Shown one piece after another: positions 46,866-57,275 of a stretch of DNA of 64,000 nt. The translations under genes and the position numbers were made by a program. The DNA is taken from NCBI RefSeq assembly GCF_000151315.2, contig NW_011887297.1:1279587-1343586 (forward strand), in the 5' to 3' direction. The notes under the pieces are model-generated. The model was not told the origin of the DNA. It saw only the letters and a program-made list of their open reading frames with translations, and did not search any database. Every line of letters begins with the position of its first letter. Position 1 is the first letter of the stretch. This DNA is from Capsaspora owczarzaki ATCC 30864 (lineage: Eukaryota > Opisthokonta > Filasterea).

Positions 46866-48230
46866 CGTGTTGTTCAAATGCAAGTTGTAGATGTGAGGCA
46901 GAGGCAAAAGGACTGCTCTGCTCAGACCGAGTTTCGCATTGCACTTTATTGGTGTAATATCGATGCAGGCATGAACATACACACAATATTGGGCGAGAAG
47001 GGGGATTTGTTTGAAGATCGGGGTGTGAAACTTCCCGGATTTGACAGGTTTTGGAAGTCTGCTGGATCACCTATTGACAAGCGTCACTCATTCACATGCA
47101 GCAGTCAAATTGATGTGTATTAGTGAACTACTGTCGCTCGCTGCTCACCGCCGAGTACCCCTTTGAGTGCTTCAACCCAATATTGTTGCCAATCGGATTT
47201 TCACTCAACAACCATCCAGCCATTTCATCCACGATGCTACTAAAGACTGTACATTCGTCCCGCTCAGAGTCCGTTGCCATGCTAACAGGTCAAAAAACGT
47301 ACTCGCGATCGGGCGAGCATCGTGATCAAAAAAAGCTACTTTCGGATGCAGCGTTGCGTTGCCTTTCTCGTATCAGCCATGGAACAGAGCCTTCTGCTCT
47401 GTGCCAGCTCTGTGCTCGCTTGTCTGCGAGTCAGTCGGGTAGCGCTTTTGGGTCTGCGCGGCTTTCGACGGGACTGGATGGATGTAAAACCTTAAAAATA
47501 GACACGAGCGGAAGCGCAGAAACGGGGTTGAGTCACCATGGCTTCTCACTCAATCTCGCGCGGAACTTGACACTTGAAATGTGTAGCTTCAGGCATCGAG
47601 CGCGCGGCCAACATCAAAGAAGAAGAAGAAGAAGAACAAGCCCGATGACCACGCGACCGGTACCAGCTGGTGATTGCTGGAGCAAGGCGTGCGGGGGAAG
47701 GTGACGAAAGCTGATCAGCAGATGGGCAAGCCCGTTTTCCACAGAGAGAAGGAAAGAAAGAAAAAATTGGCTGAATCGCAAATAAGCTCCGTTTTCATGG
47801 GATGAGCATTGATTAGGTCCGCATGACTGTGGCAGTTGAGTCAGATCACAGTCGATTCCAATCTAGATCTGAGGCAAAAGCTCGTTCTTTTTGGTTTTCT
47901 AAATTGCCTTCCGCCCATCCTCTCTCTCCCGCTCTCCCCTCGAAAAAAAAAAATACAACAATCAAGTCGACGGGTGAGTCATTGTTGATTGCACTTTGTG
48001 GCTGGCTTTTTGACTATCCAAAGTGATAACAGCAGTAATTGTTGTTTTTGGCTTGGTTTTTTGGTTTTTGGCTTTTTCGATGTTGCCAAATGCATCGATT
48101 TCTTTTTCAGTTCATTCATCAATTTTCCTGTTGGGCTTGTGGCTTCGCACTGCCTGTGTCACATCCTTGCTCTGGTCCGAAACCTTGCTCTGGCTGGGAA
48201 AAACAAACCAAAACAATCAATCATACCACA
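46866..48230. other. 1.36 kb intergenic region
   Basis: No gene recognised. A 193-aa open frame at 47123-47704 has no domain, skewed composition and ends in a GAA-repeat translation, so it is probably chance. A (GAAGAA)n run lies near 47617-47637, and T-rich sequence leads up to the receptor start. Confidence 0.5.
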
Positions 48231-51200
48231 ATGAAAATCAGTGGGGTGACAAGTCTCCTCGCGTTGCTCGTCCTGGCGTTGGCAGGCCATGCTTCCGGCG
48301 CCTGCTTTCCCGAATCTGAGCGCCGTGAGTAGATCCACCACATTTCGGCAGGGACGCCATCTCAATGGCCAGAGACGAGAATTGGGGGGAGCGTTCTGAC
48401 AAAACCCACACGCACACGCAAAAAAAAAAAAAAAATGCTCCACCGTTACACTCACACGACATGGATGCTTGACGCGCGTCTCACCCCCCTCCCCCTCCCC
48501 CTCACACACACAACTGCCATTCGCACACTCACTCTCCACTTCTGAACTCGTCATTTTCAAAGTGTGAGGCTGACTGTCGCTGGATTTTGAGACACGAGTG
48601 TGAAAAGTCAACGACAAAAACAGAAAAAAAAAATCATATGTCGATTGCTCGCTCATCCACTCCATAACCATGAGTTGCCCTCCCCGCTTCGACAGCCCTG
48701 AAGTGTGCTTCTGCATCTTGGTCGTACACGTCGCCATCGTCATTCTGTGATTCGCTGTGATTGCGTTTTTTTGCGACTTGCTCAATCGCATTCCACAATC
48801 TTCGTTTGTTGACTCTTTTTTTTTGTTGTTGTTGTTTCGGTTTTGACGTTTTTTTTTTTTTTGATGTTTTGTACCGCTGACCCCCCTCCCCACTCCATTC
48901 CAATGTGACTGCATTCAACTGACGGACTGCTGTGCAATTGAAAAAATTCCACAAAAACACACAAACACACTGAATTGCTGCCAGGTCCGCTGCGAGACGA
49001 TATTGCGCCGATCAATCTCGCTGTCAACAACCGCGACTCGTCCCGCACAAGCTGGAGCATTGCAAAAATTCTGATTGAGGTCGGTAAATGATGACGCTGG
49101 TGTGCACTATTTACCAGCTGGGAGGAATACGTGACACAACTACAACAAATGTGACTCATCCCACAAACAACAACAACCAAAAACAATACAGGAAAAGCTC
49201 GGTCTTCCAACCACCACGTCCGTCTATGAGACGTACGAAGAAGCATTCGAGTCCCTGTCGACAGGAACAACGGACTTGCTTTTGGAAGTGTACAGCGATG
49301 ACGTGCCAGAGCTGCTCCAGCACTATGTCAACAACCTCCGGTCTGTCGTGAATGGTAAACCGTTTTTGTTTGTTGTGCTCTGTTCTCCAACATCGAGTCT
49401 ATGCTTCCAAGATGAAAAGATCTCACCAACTGCGTTTGTGGTGTTTACAGCTGGACCTTCGGGCGTGGTTGCCGAAACGGGCTGGTTCATCCCCGAATAC
49501 ACCTGGGAAATCAATCCAATCATGGACAGCTACATTGCCTTCTAGTGAGTGTGGTCGGGCGTTTGAGAGCTGATGGTCTGTGTGTGTGCGCAACCGTCAT
49601 CCCCACTGACTGTCCGTTCATTTCGCTCGTTCTGCTGATAGCGATGAGCGCATTCTCTCCGTGTTCCGACTGGACACGATTCCTGAAGGGCTTGTGATGG
49701 ACAATAGCACGCTGCGCAGTGCCGTGGACGATGTCGACGCCATCCTGCAAAGCGAGGCTTGCAACCTGGCACTCAACGCGTCGGCCGTCATGCAAGATTG
49801 CAACGCTGCCATTGAATACTTTTTGACCAACATTCGCGACCGCGCCAACCTGGAAGACGAAGGTGCACCCATCACGATGTGGACGGTGCCCGACTCATGG
49901 AACGCGCTCGACCGCGAAATTGTCCAAGGGTTGGAGCTGAACATGAATGTCGTGTGCCCTGTTCCGGACCTTGGGCCAGAAGCGACTCTGAATGCCATCG
50001 TTCAGGTGCTGGGAGCTGCGTACTATCTACGCCAGCCATTCATCACCTACGCTGGCAAGCCACATTTTGCCTTTGCCGACAACTCGCCCATCCGTCTCCG
50101 TCGGGTGCAATTGCCCGAATATCAATCGCACTGCAATGAAAGTAAGTCGGCTGGACAGACGAGAAACGCAGGCTCATTCCCACACCCCCTTCATACCATT
50201 ATTGTGCTCAAACGCTCATTGCATCTTGCTCACCCCCCCCCCACAACCCGCGTCATTTGAAACTACCAGCCGGAGTGTACCGCTGCGGATACCGAGGCAA
50301 ACCAGTCATCAAGTTGGCTTCCTCCAAACTCTCGTCGAAAAACTCTGTTGCGTTCGACTACGTCAAGCAGTTCAGCTACACTGGCGACGATCAGTCAAAC
50401 ATTCTGGGTCGCGTCTACTTTGCCGGGCTGACCCTCGAGGAGGCTTCGTGCGAGTGGGTGCAGGCGAATTTCGCAACCCTGGAGCCCTACTTGCCCGACC
50501 CTTCACGCCTCGTCACCCCTTCCGAAGTCGATTCGGGCCTCCGTGTTGCCTTTTTGGTCATTGCAGCTCTTGAGCTGGCCTTGTTTGTCGCCATGGCGCT
50601 GGGTGTTGTCCACTATCGCCGCGTCCGTGCCATTCTCTCTGCCAGTCCCAAGTTCTTGCTGCTAATGCTGCTCGGAGCCGCGTGGTCAATGTTCTGGATT
50701 CTGTTCAGTCACCAGGAGACCATTGTCACTGGATTTTGCGTTGCGCGTGTTTGGGCACGCCACCTTGGCTTTGTAATTATTTTCGGCGCGCTCGCGTTGA
50801 AAACCTTCCGCATCGCCAGTGTGTTCAACCTCAAGTCAAGCAAGGCTCCTCACCTGACCGACCGCGTACTGCTGTTCCGCTTCCTGCTGATTGTTGCATA
50901 TGGCTGTGTCAATCTGGTTGCATGGACTGTCTCGAGCCCTCCCAAGGCGAGCACCCTCATTTCCAACAACCAAAGCTATCAAGTCTGCGAAGTCACCTGG
51001 TGGGACACTGCCATGTACCTTCAAGAGCTGGTTGCAATGATCGGGCTGGCTCTCCTGTGCTACCGCGTCCGCAAAGCCCCCTCCGCGTTCAACGAGTCCA
51101 AGTACATTGGGCTTGCCGTGTACAACTGGATTGTTGTGGGCGTCATTCTGCAAATCATCCTCAACTCTACCACCGGCTCGGCTGACTTTTACTTTGTCAT

Positions 51201-51585
51201 CCAGTCACTCGAGGTGCTCGTCACCGTGCTGACTGCTATCGCGATTTTGTTTGCACCAAAGTTTTACTTGATTTTCCGAGGCAAGGGCAACGATGGCTCG
51301 ACCAGCACCTATCGTGGATCCAATCAAGGAGGAAGCCACCCCAAGACCTCTGCAAATGCCGGTGGCAACGGTAGCGGTAGCAATCACAAGTCTGGCGGTG
51401 AGATGGAAATGTCTTCGGGCCACGAGGAAGAGGATTCGAGCCGAGTCGACAAATTCATTGGCAAGCAGGCAGTTCAAGAGGTCAAAGCCCTGCGTCACGA
51501 GAATGCCCGGCTCATAAAAGAGATGGAATCCATGCGTACACAGCTGTTACGGCTGCACAATCCTCACAGCGACAGTCTGGAGTGA
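48231..51585 (+). CDS. Class C-type seven-TM receptor with OpuAC-like solute-binding ectodomain
   Basis: Six exons: 48231-48324, 48985-49079, 49192-49354, 49451-49544, 49642-50141 and 50270-51585, giving 753 aa. Residues 1-24 are a signal peptide (LLALLVLALAGHASGAC). Residues about 35-400 match an OpuAC-type (glycine-betaine class) periplasmic binding domain: INLAVNNRDSSRTSWSIAKI, SLSTGTTDLLLEVY, GWFIPEYTW, then QPFITYAGKPHF, a Cys pair and ASCEWVQANFATLEPYL. Seven TM segments follow (residues about 405-655: VAFLVIAALELALFVAMALG, FLLLMLLGAAWSMFWILF and others), with the GABA-B-like FCVARVW and KTFRI patterns. The Gly/Ser-rich tail ends in a heptad coil (AVQEVKALRHENARLIKEM), as in GABA-B receptors. 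Likely ligand: a small zwitterion or amino compound (inference). Confidence 0.8.
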
Positions 51586-51904
51586 GTGCAGTTCCGAACT
51601 GGTGAAGTGTGTTTGTTTGAAGTTTTTTGAGTTGAAAATGTTGTTGTTTTTTTGTTTGTGTGTGAGTGTATGAGTGTGTGTGCGAGCGTAGCACGTTTTG
51701 TACTGTATGTGACTTTGTTGTCTCGCGTTTTCTCGCTTGTGTTTGAGTTGGTTGGATGTTGCCAGGCTGTACCTCGTGTCATTGCACTGGTATTTTACCA
51801 AAGCTCAAGCTCAAATTCAACGTCAAAAGTGATAATTGTGCACACACACAGCCCCACGAAGCTGACTCGAGCCAAGTTGTGCTCAGGCCTCATTGGGTGC
51901 GCAT
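51586..51904. other. Convergent spacer, nothing recognised
   Basis: About 320 bases between the stops of the class C receptor and the RTK. It has GT-rich runs (about 51640-51680). No gene. Confidence 0.6.
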
Positions 51905-54900
51905 TTACACCATTGCGCCAATGTCGCGAATGTTCGTGCCATCCTCAAAGCTTTTCAGAGCTTTGGCGAGCTGCGTAAAGCTTGGCCGCAGGTCCGGGAT
52001 CAGATTCCAACAACTCAGCATCAGGCTAAACAAGTCGGTTGCGCAGTGCTCAGGCATGGGCAAGCGACCACCAGCCTCCACATGAGCCAGTGTCTCCGTG
52101 GCCTTCAGCGTGCCGTACGGAGTTGCACCATAACTGCAGCATTCCCCTACCACAATACATCAACCCAAGTGAGATGCAAGTGCCAATCTTTCAGCACCTG
52201 TATGACTCTACTCACAGGCTGTCACACCAAACGACCACACATCCGACATGGACGAGAACTTGCGGAAAGTAATTGTTTCCGGTGCCATCCACTAAAAATG
52301 GCAGGATCAACAAAAATCAGTTTGTAAGCAACTAGAAGCAGCCTGTTCACAACGTTGACCCCACCTTCACAGGAAGTTTGCCTCGCGTTTCCATGCGGTA
52401 ATAATCATCGTCGGTGCCCAATTCGCGAGAAAGTCCAAAATCAGCAATCTTGACCACCATTCCTTGCCCCACAAGACAGTTTCGCGCGGCGAGATCGCGG
52501 TGCACAAAGTGGAGCGTGCCCAGATATTCCATGCCGAGTGCAATCTGGCGAATGACATACACCTGCTCGTTCTGAGTCCACCAAAGAGAGTAAAGCTTGG
52601 ACTTTTGCAGCAGCATGCGCAAGTCTCCGTACTGCACAAACTCGAGCAGAACGAGGTGGGGCTCTGACTCGACCAGGGCTGCGAGCATGCGAACAACGTT
52701 AGGGTGCACAAACGGAGCCATCAATTTCGCCTCGCTTTCAAAGTCCTTTCGGGATTTCTCGTCTGCATCAGACTTGAGAGACTTGACTGCAACTTGCACC
52801 GTGTCGGATGCTGCAGGTCCAAGCAAGGCTTGTGCTCGTTGGGGCAACAAGTTGAACGGCACCTGACCAAGGGCTACATCGCCAAAGTTGCCGCTTGCAA
52901 GGTACTTCACAATCGTCAACCCTTCACGAACGCGATGAGAATTGCTGCCAGCAAGGTACACGCTTTCATTGTCGTAGACCAGCTCTGTAGAGGTCGGTGA
53001 GATGGCGTGGTACAAGGGTTCTGGCTGCCTTTGACCGGTTGTAGCGTAAGCTGATGAGCTGCCCTCCTCTCTATGAGCTCGCGTCGAATAGGGCGTAGAA
53101 GAGTCTGCCAGTTCTGACGCCTCGTGATAGATGGGACCGGCAGAGTCCGTCGGTTCTGGCTGCTTATGGCTGACATTGTCGTAGGCCAGAGTTTTCTCTG
53201 CTTTGGGGAATCGAGTCGAATGGTTCAGGGGAGAGATTGTCATCTCAACTGCGTCCGCCGAGTCCTTTGGTTTCATGGCTGAACGACGTTGCGAGCGCCG
53301 GCGTCGCCACGCGATGAATACCACTGCAATTATCGCAACAACGGCAACAGCCACAACTGCAGCAGCGATGGCAGCAGCTGGAGATGAGTCTTGGAAACCG
53401 CCACCGTTTTTCGCAATGGTAGATGCAGCAGACGCCGCAGATGCCGATGCGGTTGACGCGGCAGACGCCGAGAGCGCCGAGGTAGCGGAAACTACAGAAG
53501 CGACCGATGCGGACGCCTGTGAGGCAATGGACGCCGAAGACGCTGCAGCGCGTGAAGCAAAAGATGCCGACAAAGCAGAAGTGGCGGAAACAAGAGACGC
53601 AATCGAGGCAGAGGCGGTTGAAGCAAAAGAAGCAGCCGAGGCAGCCATGGCAACAGATGCAGAAGCGACTGAGGCGACTGAGGCGACTGACGCGACCGAT
53701 GCAGATCTGGTTGATGCAATCGAGGCAGCCGAGGCCGATTTTATCGAGGCGACGGAGGCGATCGATGCTTTTGTCACAACTGACGCCACAGAAGCACCCG
53801 AGATAGAGGCGGCCGAGGCGATTGATGCAAACATGGTTGAGGCAGCGGAGGCAGCTGAGGCAGATTGCGCGGAAGCGGCTGAAGCGGCGGAGGCGATGGA
53901 TGCTTTTGTCGCAGCGGACGCTACCGAGCCAGAGACGGCTGAGGCGACTGATGCGGAGGCGACAGAGGCAGCTGAGGCAGATTGGGTGGACGCAGCAAAT
54001 GCGGCGGAGGAAATGGAAGCGGATGAAACGCAGGATCCACTCATCAAGCCATAGCCGTCATAGCACTGACTACATGTAGCGGACGAATCACAGGCCAGAC
54101 AATTGGTCCCGCAACACGAGCCGTTCCCTGAGGCATAGCAGGTGGCACAGGATGTATGACACTCTGCAGATCACAAACGTCAATGAAATGAAGCACAGGG
54201 CAATTGCAGTCGCCTCGAAACGTACTGTAGGGATAGGTTGCATTGCCGTATGTGCTGGGCGGAGCGACAGTATTTCCACCAAAGGTAAAGTTGTTCGGTC
54301 TCAGATATTGGTAATACAGGCCAGAACCAAACGACAGGCGCAGGCTGTTTGGCAGGCCCTGGAACAGACCAGGCGGCAAAGTGGTGAAGGGGTTGTCATT
54401 CAAAGTCCTGAAAGTACCACCGAGTAAGAAGCAAATCGAATACTTGCATTCAGCGTGCATGCTTACAGATAAGTCAGCGCCGTCAGACCCGTGAATGCGT
54501 TTGCGGGAATAATGGTGATCTGGTTGAAAGTCAAACTCCTACATGAAGAATCGCATCCGAGTGAGCCGCTGGCGCGTGATGCTGTTGTTCCTCTTTGCTT
54601 GCTTACATGATATTCAGCGCATTCACGCCTGCGAACGCAGAGGGGGGAATGCTGGTGATCCGGTTATTCTCCAAACTCCTACAGGTCAAACGATTGAGTC
54701 GGCTTTGTGCAATTCTTCACGGCATTTGCTTACTCACAAGGTCTTTAGCGCACTCATGCCTGTGACTACGGGAAGACTAGTTATCCGGTTTTTGGATAGA
54801 TACCTACAGACAATGTGACGAACGAGTTAGATTTGTTTGCGTGTCAGTGTGTGTTTCGTCCCAATTTTTTGCTTGCTTACAGTGTCGTCAGAGTTGTGAG

Positions 54901-56470
54901 ACCTGTGAACGCGTTAGCGGAAATGCTGGTGATCACGTTGTTTTGCAGATATCTACAGATCGAGTTGCCAAAAAGTGAGTTGTTTGTCTGTGATTCTTCC
55001 TGCACCTAAGCTTGCTTACAATAGCTTCAGCCCAGCCAGGCCGGTGAAGGCGGTTGCAGAAATGTCGGCGAGCTGGTTCGCGGACAGATCCCTACAAACA
55101 GAGTCGCAAACGAGTAAGCGGTAGTTGAGAATCTTTACATCTGTGCTTGCCTACATGAAACTGAGCGCAGTCAGGCCTGAGAATGCAGAGGTCGAAATGT
55201 TGGAGAGCTGGTTGCTGTTCAGATACCTACAGATAATGTCACCAATAAGTCAGCCGGTTTGGGAGGCTCTTTCATTCTTTGCTTGCTTGCTTACAAGGAG
55301 TTCAGCGCAGTCAAGCCTGTGAATGCGTTTGTCGAAATGCTAGTAATTGGGTTGCCAGAAAGACTCCTACATATTAACTCGCAAAAAGTGAGCCATTGTG
55401 TGATACTTCCTGTTTGCGCTGGCTTACAGCATATTCAGCGAGTTCAGGCTGGGAAAGGCGGGGGTGGCGGCCATCAGATTGTTGGACAAGTATCTACAGA
55501 CAGACGCCATGAGCCGTTTGTGCGTGATTCGTCCTGCCTTGCTTGCTTACAATTCTGTCAGCGCGTTGAGGCCTGTGAAAGCGGTTGGAGCAATGCTGAT
55601 GATCTGGTTGGCAGCTAAGTCACTGCAGATAGAGTCGTCAGTGAGCGAGCGGTTTGGGAACTGTTCTTCATGCTTGTATTTTGCTTACAGAGAATTCAGC
55701 AAAGACACGCTCGTGAATGCAGAGGCGGGAATGTTCGCGATTTTGTTGCCATTCAAAGCTCTGCAGATGCAGCACCAGTACGAATGAGTGAGTCGTTTGT
55801 GTGGGTACCTCGTGTGTGATTTGTTGTTGCTTGCTTGCTTACAAGACCTTCAGCGCAGACAGGCCTGTGAATGTAGAGGCAGAAATGCTAGTGATCAGGT
55901 TGTCGTGCAGAGTCCTACAGACAGTGTACAGAATACAGTGAGCCGCTTGTGTGCGATTCTTCATGTCTTTTGCTTGCTTACAATTGTGCCAGCGCGTTAA
56001 GGCCTGCGAATGCAGAGGCAGCAATGCTGGTAATCTGGTTGTCGCCAAGATTCCTACAAAGATAGAGTGGCCATCGAGTGAGTGGTTTGTGGGGACTCCT
56101 ACATGGCTCTTGCTTTACAGGTAAGTTAGCGCAGTCAAGCCTGTGAATGAGTTTGCAGAAATGCCGGTGAGCAGATTGCCCTGCAGATATCTGTCAACCG
56201 TAGGCCAATCAAGGAGGTCAATGTTTCTGGTCAGGATCGAATTCACGATAATACCGCTTACAGCTGATCCGTGGTGAGTGGGATTCCGCTCGGAATGGCT
56301 GAGAGTGATAGTTCAATGCATTGGACAGCAGTTCCCGTGCAAGTACACACACCGCCAGTGCCACACGCATTGACTGCTTGTGCCAACTGGACGTGGCCTA
56401 TCACGCAGAGCAGCAGCAGCAGAACCAGCAGCAGCAGAGGCAGTCCAAAGGCTGATGCTTTTGTTGCCAT
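51905..56470 (-). CDS. Leucine-rich-repeat receptor tyrosine kinase
   Basis: Eighteen exons on the minus strand give 1143 aa. Exon 1 (56262-56470) encodes a signal peptide and a Cys-rich cap. Thirteen exons between 56190 and 54467 each encode one LRR (eleven of 72 nt, two of 66 nt), all with phase-2 borders. Then come 54226-54407 (last LRR and cap), 52365-54163, 52216-52291 and 51905-52146. After the LRRs come a furin-like Cys cluster (about 439-480), a Ser/Ala triplet stalk of about 200 residues, a TM helix (about 690-715), a juxtamembrane region with several Tyr (YDNV, IYHEA, LYHAI, VYDNE) and a tyrosine kinase (about 850-1125) with HRDLAARN, DFGLSR, YYRMETRGKLPVK and WMAPE. The first Gly of the glycine loop is Ala (LASGNFGDV). 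Ligand unknown. Confidence 0.92.
53420..54030 (-). repeat. Ser/Ala triplet-repeat stalk inside the RTK exon
   Basis: About 200 residues in which Ser or Thr recurs about every third position with Ala (ASVASASVASAVSGSVAS style), separating the Cys cluster from the TM helix. It is probably an extended, possibly O-glycosylated stalk. The opposite strand of this block is open over 283 codons as a by-product. Confidence 0.75.
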
Positions 56471-57275
56471 CTTTGAAGATTGCTGTGCTGCGAAACAGGC
56501 ATTTACAGAGTGAGCTGGCAGCATTTTCAACATTGCTCGCAACATGGCAGTGCTGAGAGCAAGTGGTATGTGTATGGATGGATGGCTTCGAGCATTGTGT
56601 TGGGTGAGCAAAAGCAAAGTCCGGGTCCCGCTTTACACACACCCACCCCTGAGCGCGTTGTCTGTCAGCCCTCTCCCAGCGCTCGCTTCTTGAATCACTT
56701 CCACTACTTTTTGTTGACGAACTGCGCTCGCAAGAGAGCGGCGGAATGAGACAACGCGTGAACCCGGACCATTGCAGGATCTGAGCTTGGAATGTGTATT
56801 TCTTCCTTGTTTTGGTGTTTTTGTGTTATTTTAGCCATTTCGTTTTTGAGCAGGGGGCCGGGCTGGTCCATTCAATCCATCAGTGAAGTGCGTCTGCTAG
56901 ATTCTGTTAGCCTGCTTGCAGCAGGATTCATCCAAGAATCAGGGCGGCGGGGCGAACGAGGAGAGGTGGGGCAAAAGCAGACGACTCAGGTGCCGTGATG
57001 GTGCCAAGATTTCGGCTTTTTCCTTGTTTGCGCAATGACGATGCTTTTTGCGCTCTTGCGTGGTGTCGCTCCATTCGTCCAGCCGAAGCAAAGAGATCTG
57101 AAGGGAAGAGTGGGTCGCTCCTTGGGTGATGCACGGTGGCTTACTTGCGTCGCAAACGGAGAACAATCCCGCCCGAAAAAACACACACAAGGAAAAAAAA
57201 AAAAAAAAAAAGTGATCGGTTGATTTGTTTTGTCCGAATGTCCGAATTCGAATCAAGTTCATACGTCGCATGTTG
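56471..57275. other. 0.8 kb intergenic region between the RTK and repeat copy C
   Basis: RTK promoter region and unassigned DNA, including an A-run at 57195-57211. No gene is supported. Confidence 0.55.

Noticed and set aside
47123-47704. 193-aa plus-strand open frame
   Set aside because: No domain, no intron pattern, skewed composition and a GAA-run translation near its end; probably chance in an intergenic region.
53203-54054. 283-aa plus-strand open frame rich in Ala, Glu and Asp
   Set aside because: It is the exact antisense of the Ser/Ala triplet repeat of the RTK. GCN/TCN repeats read backwards stay open. No start context or family.
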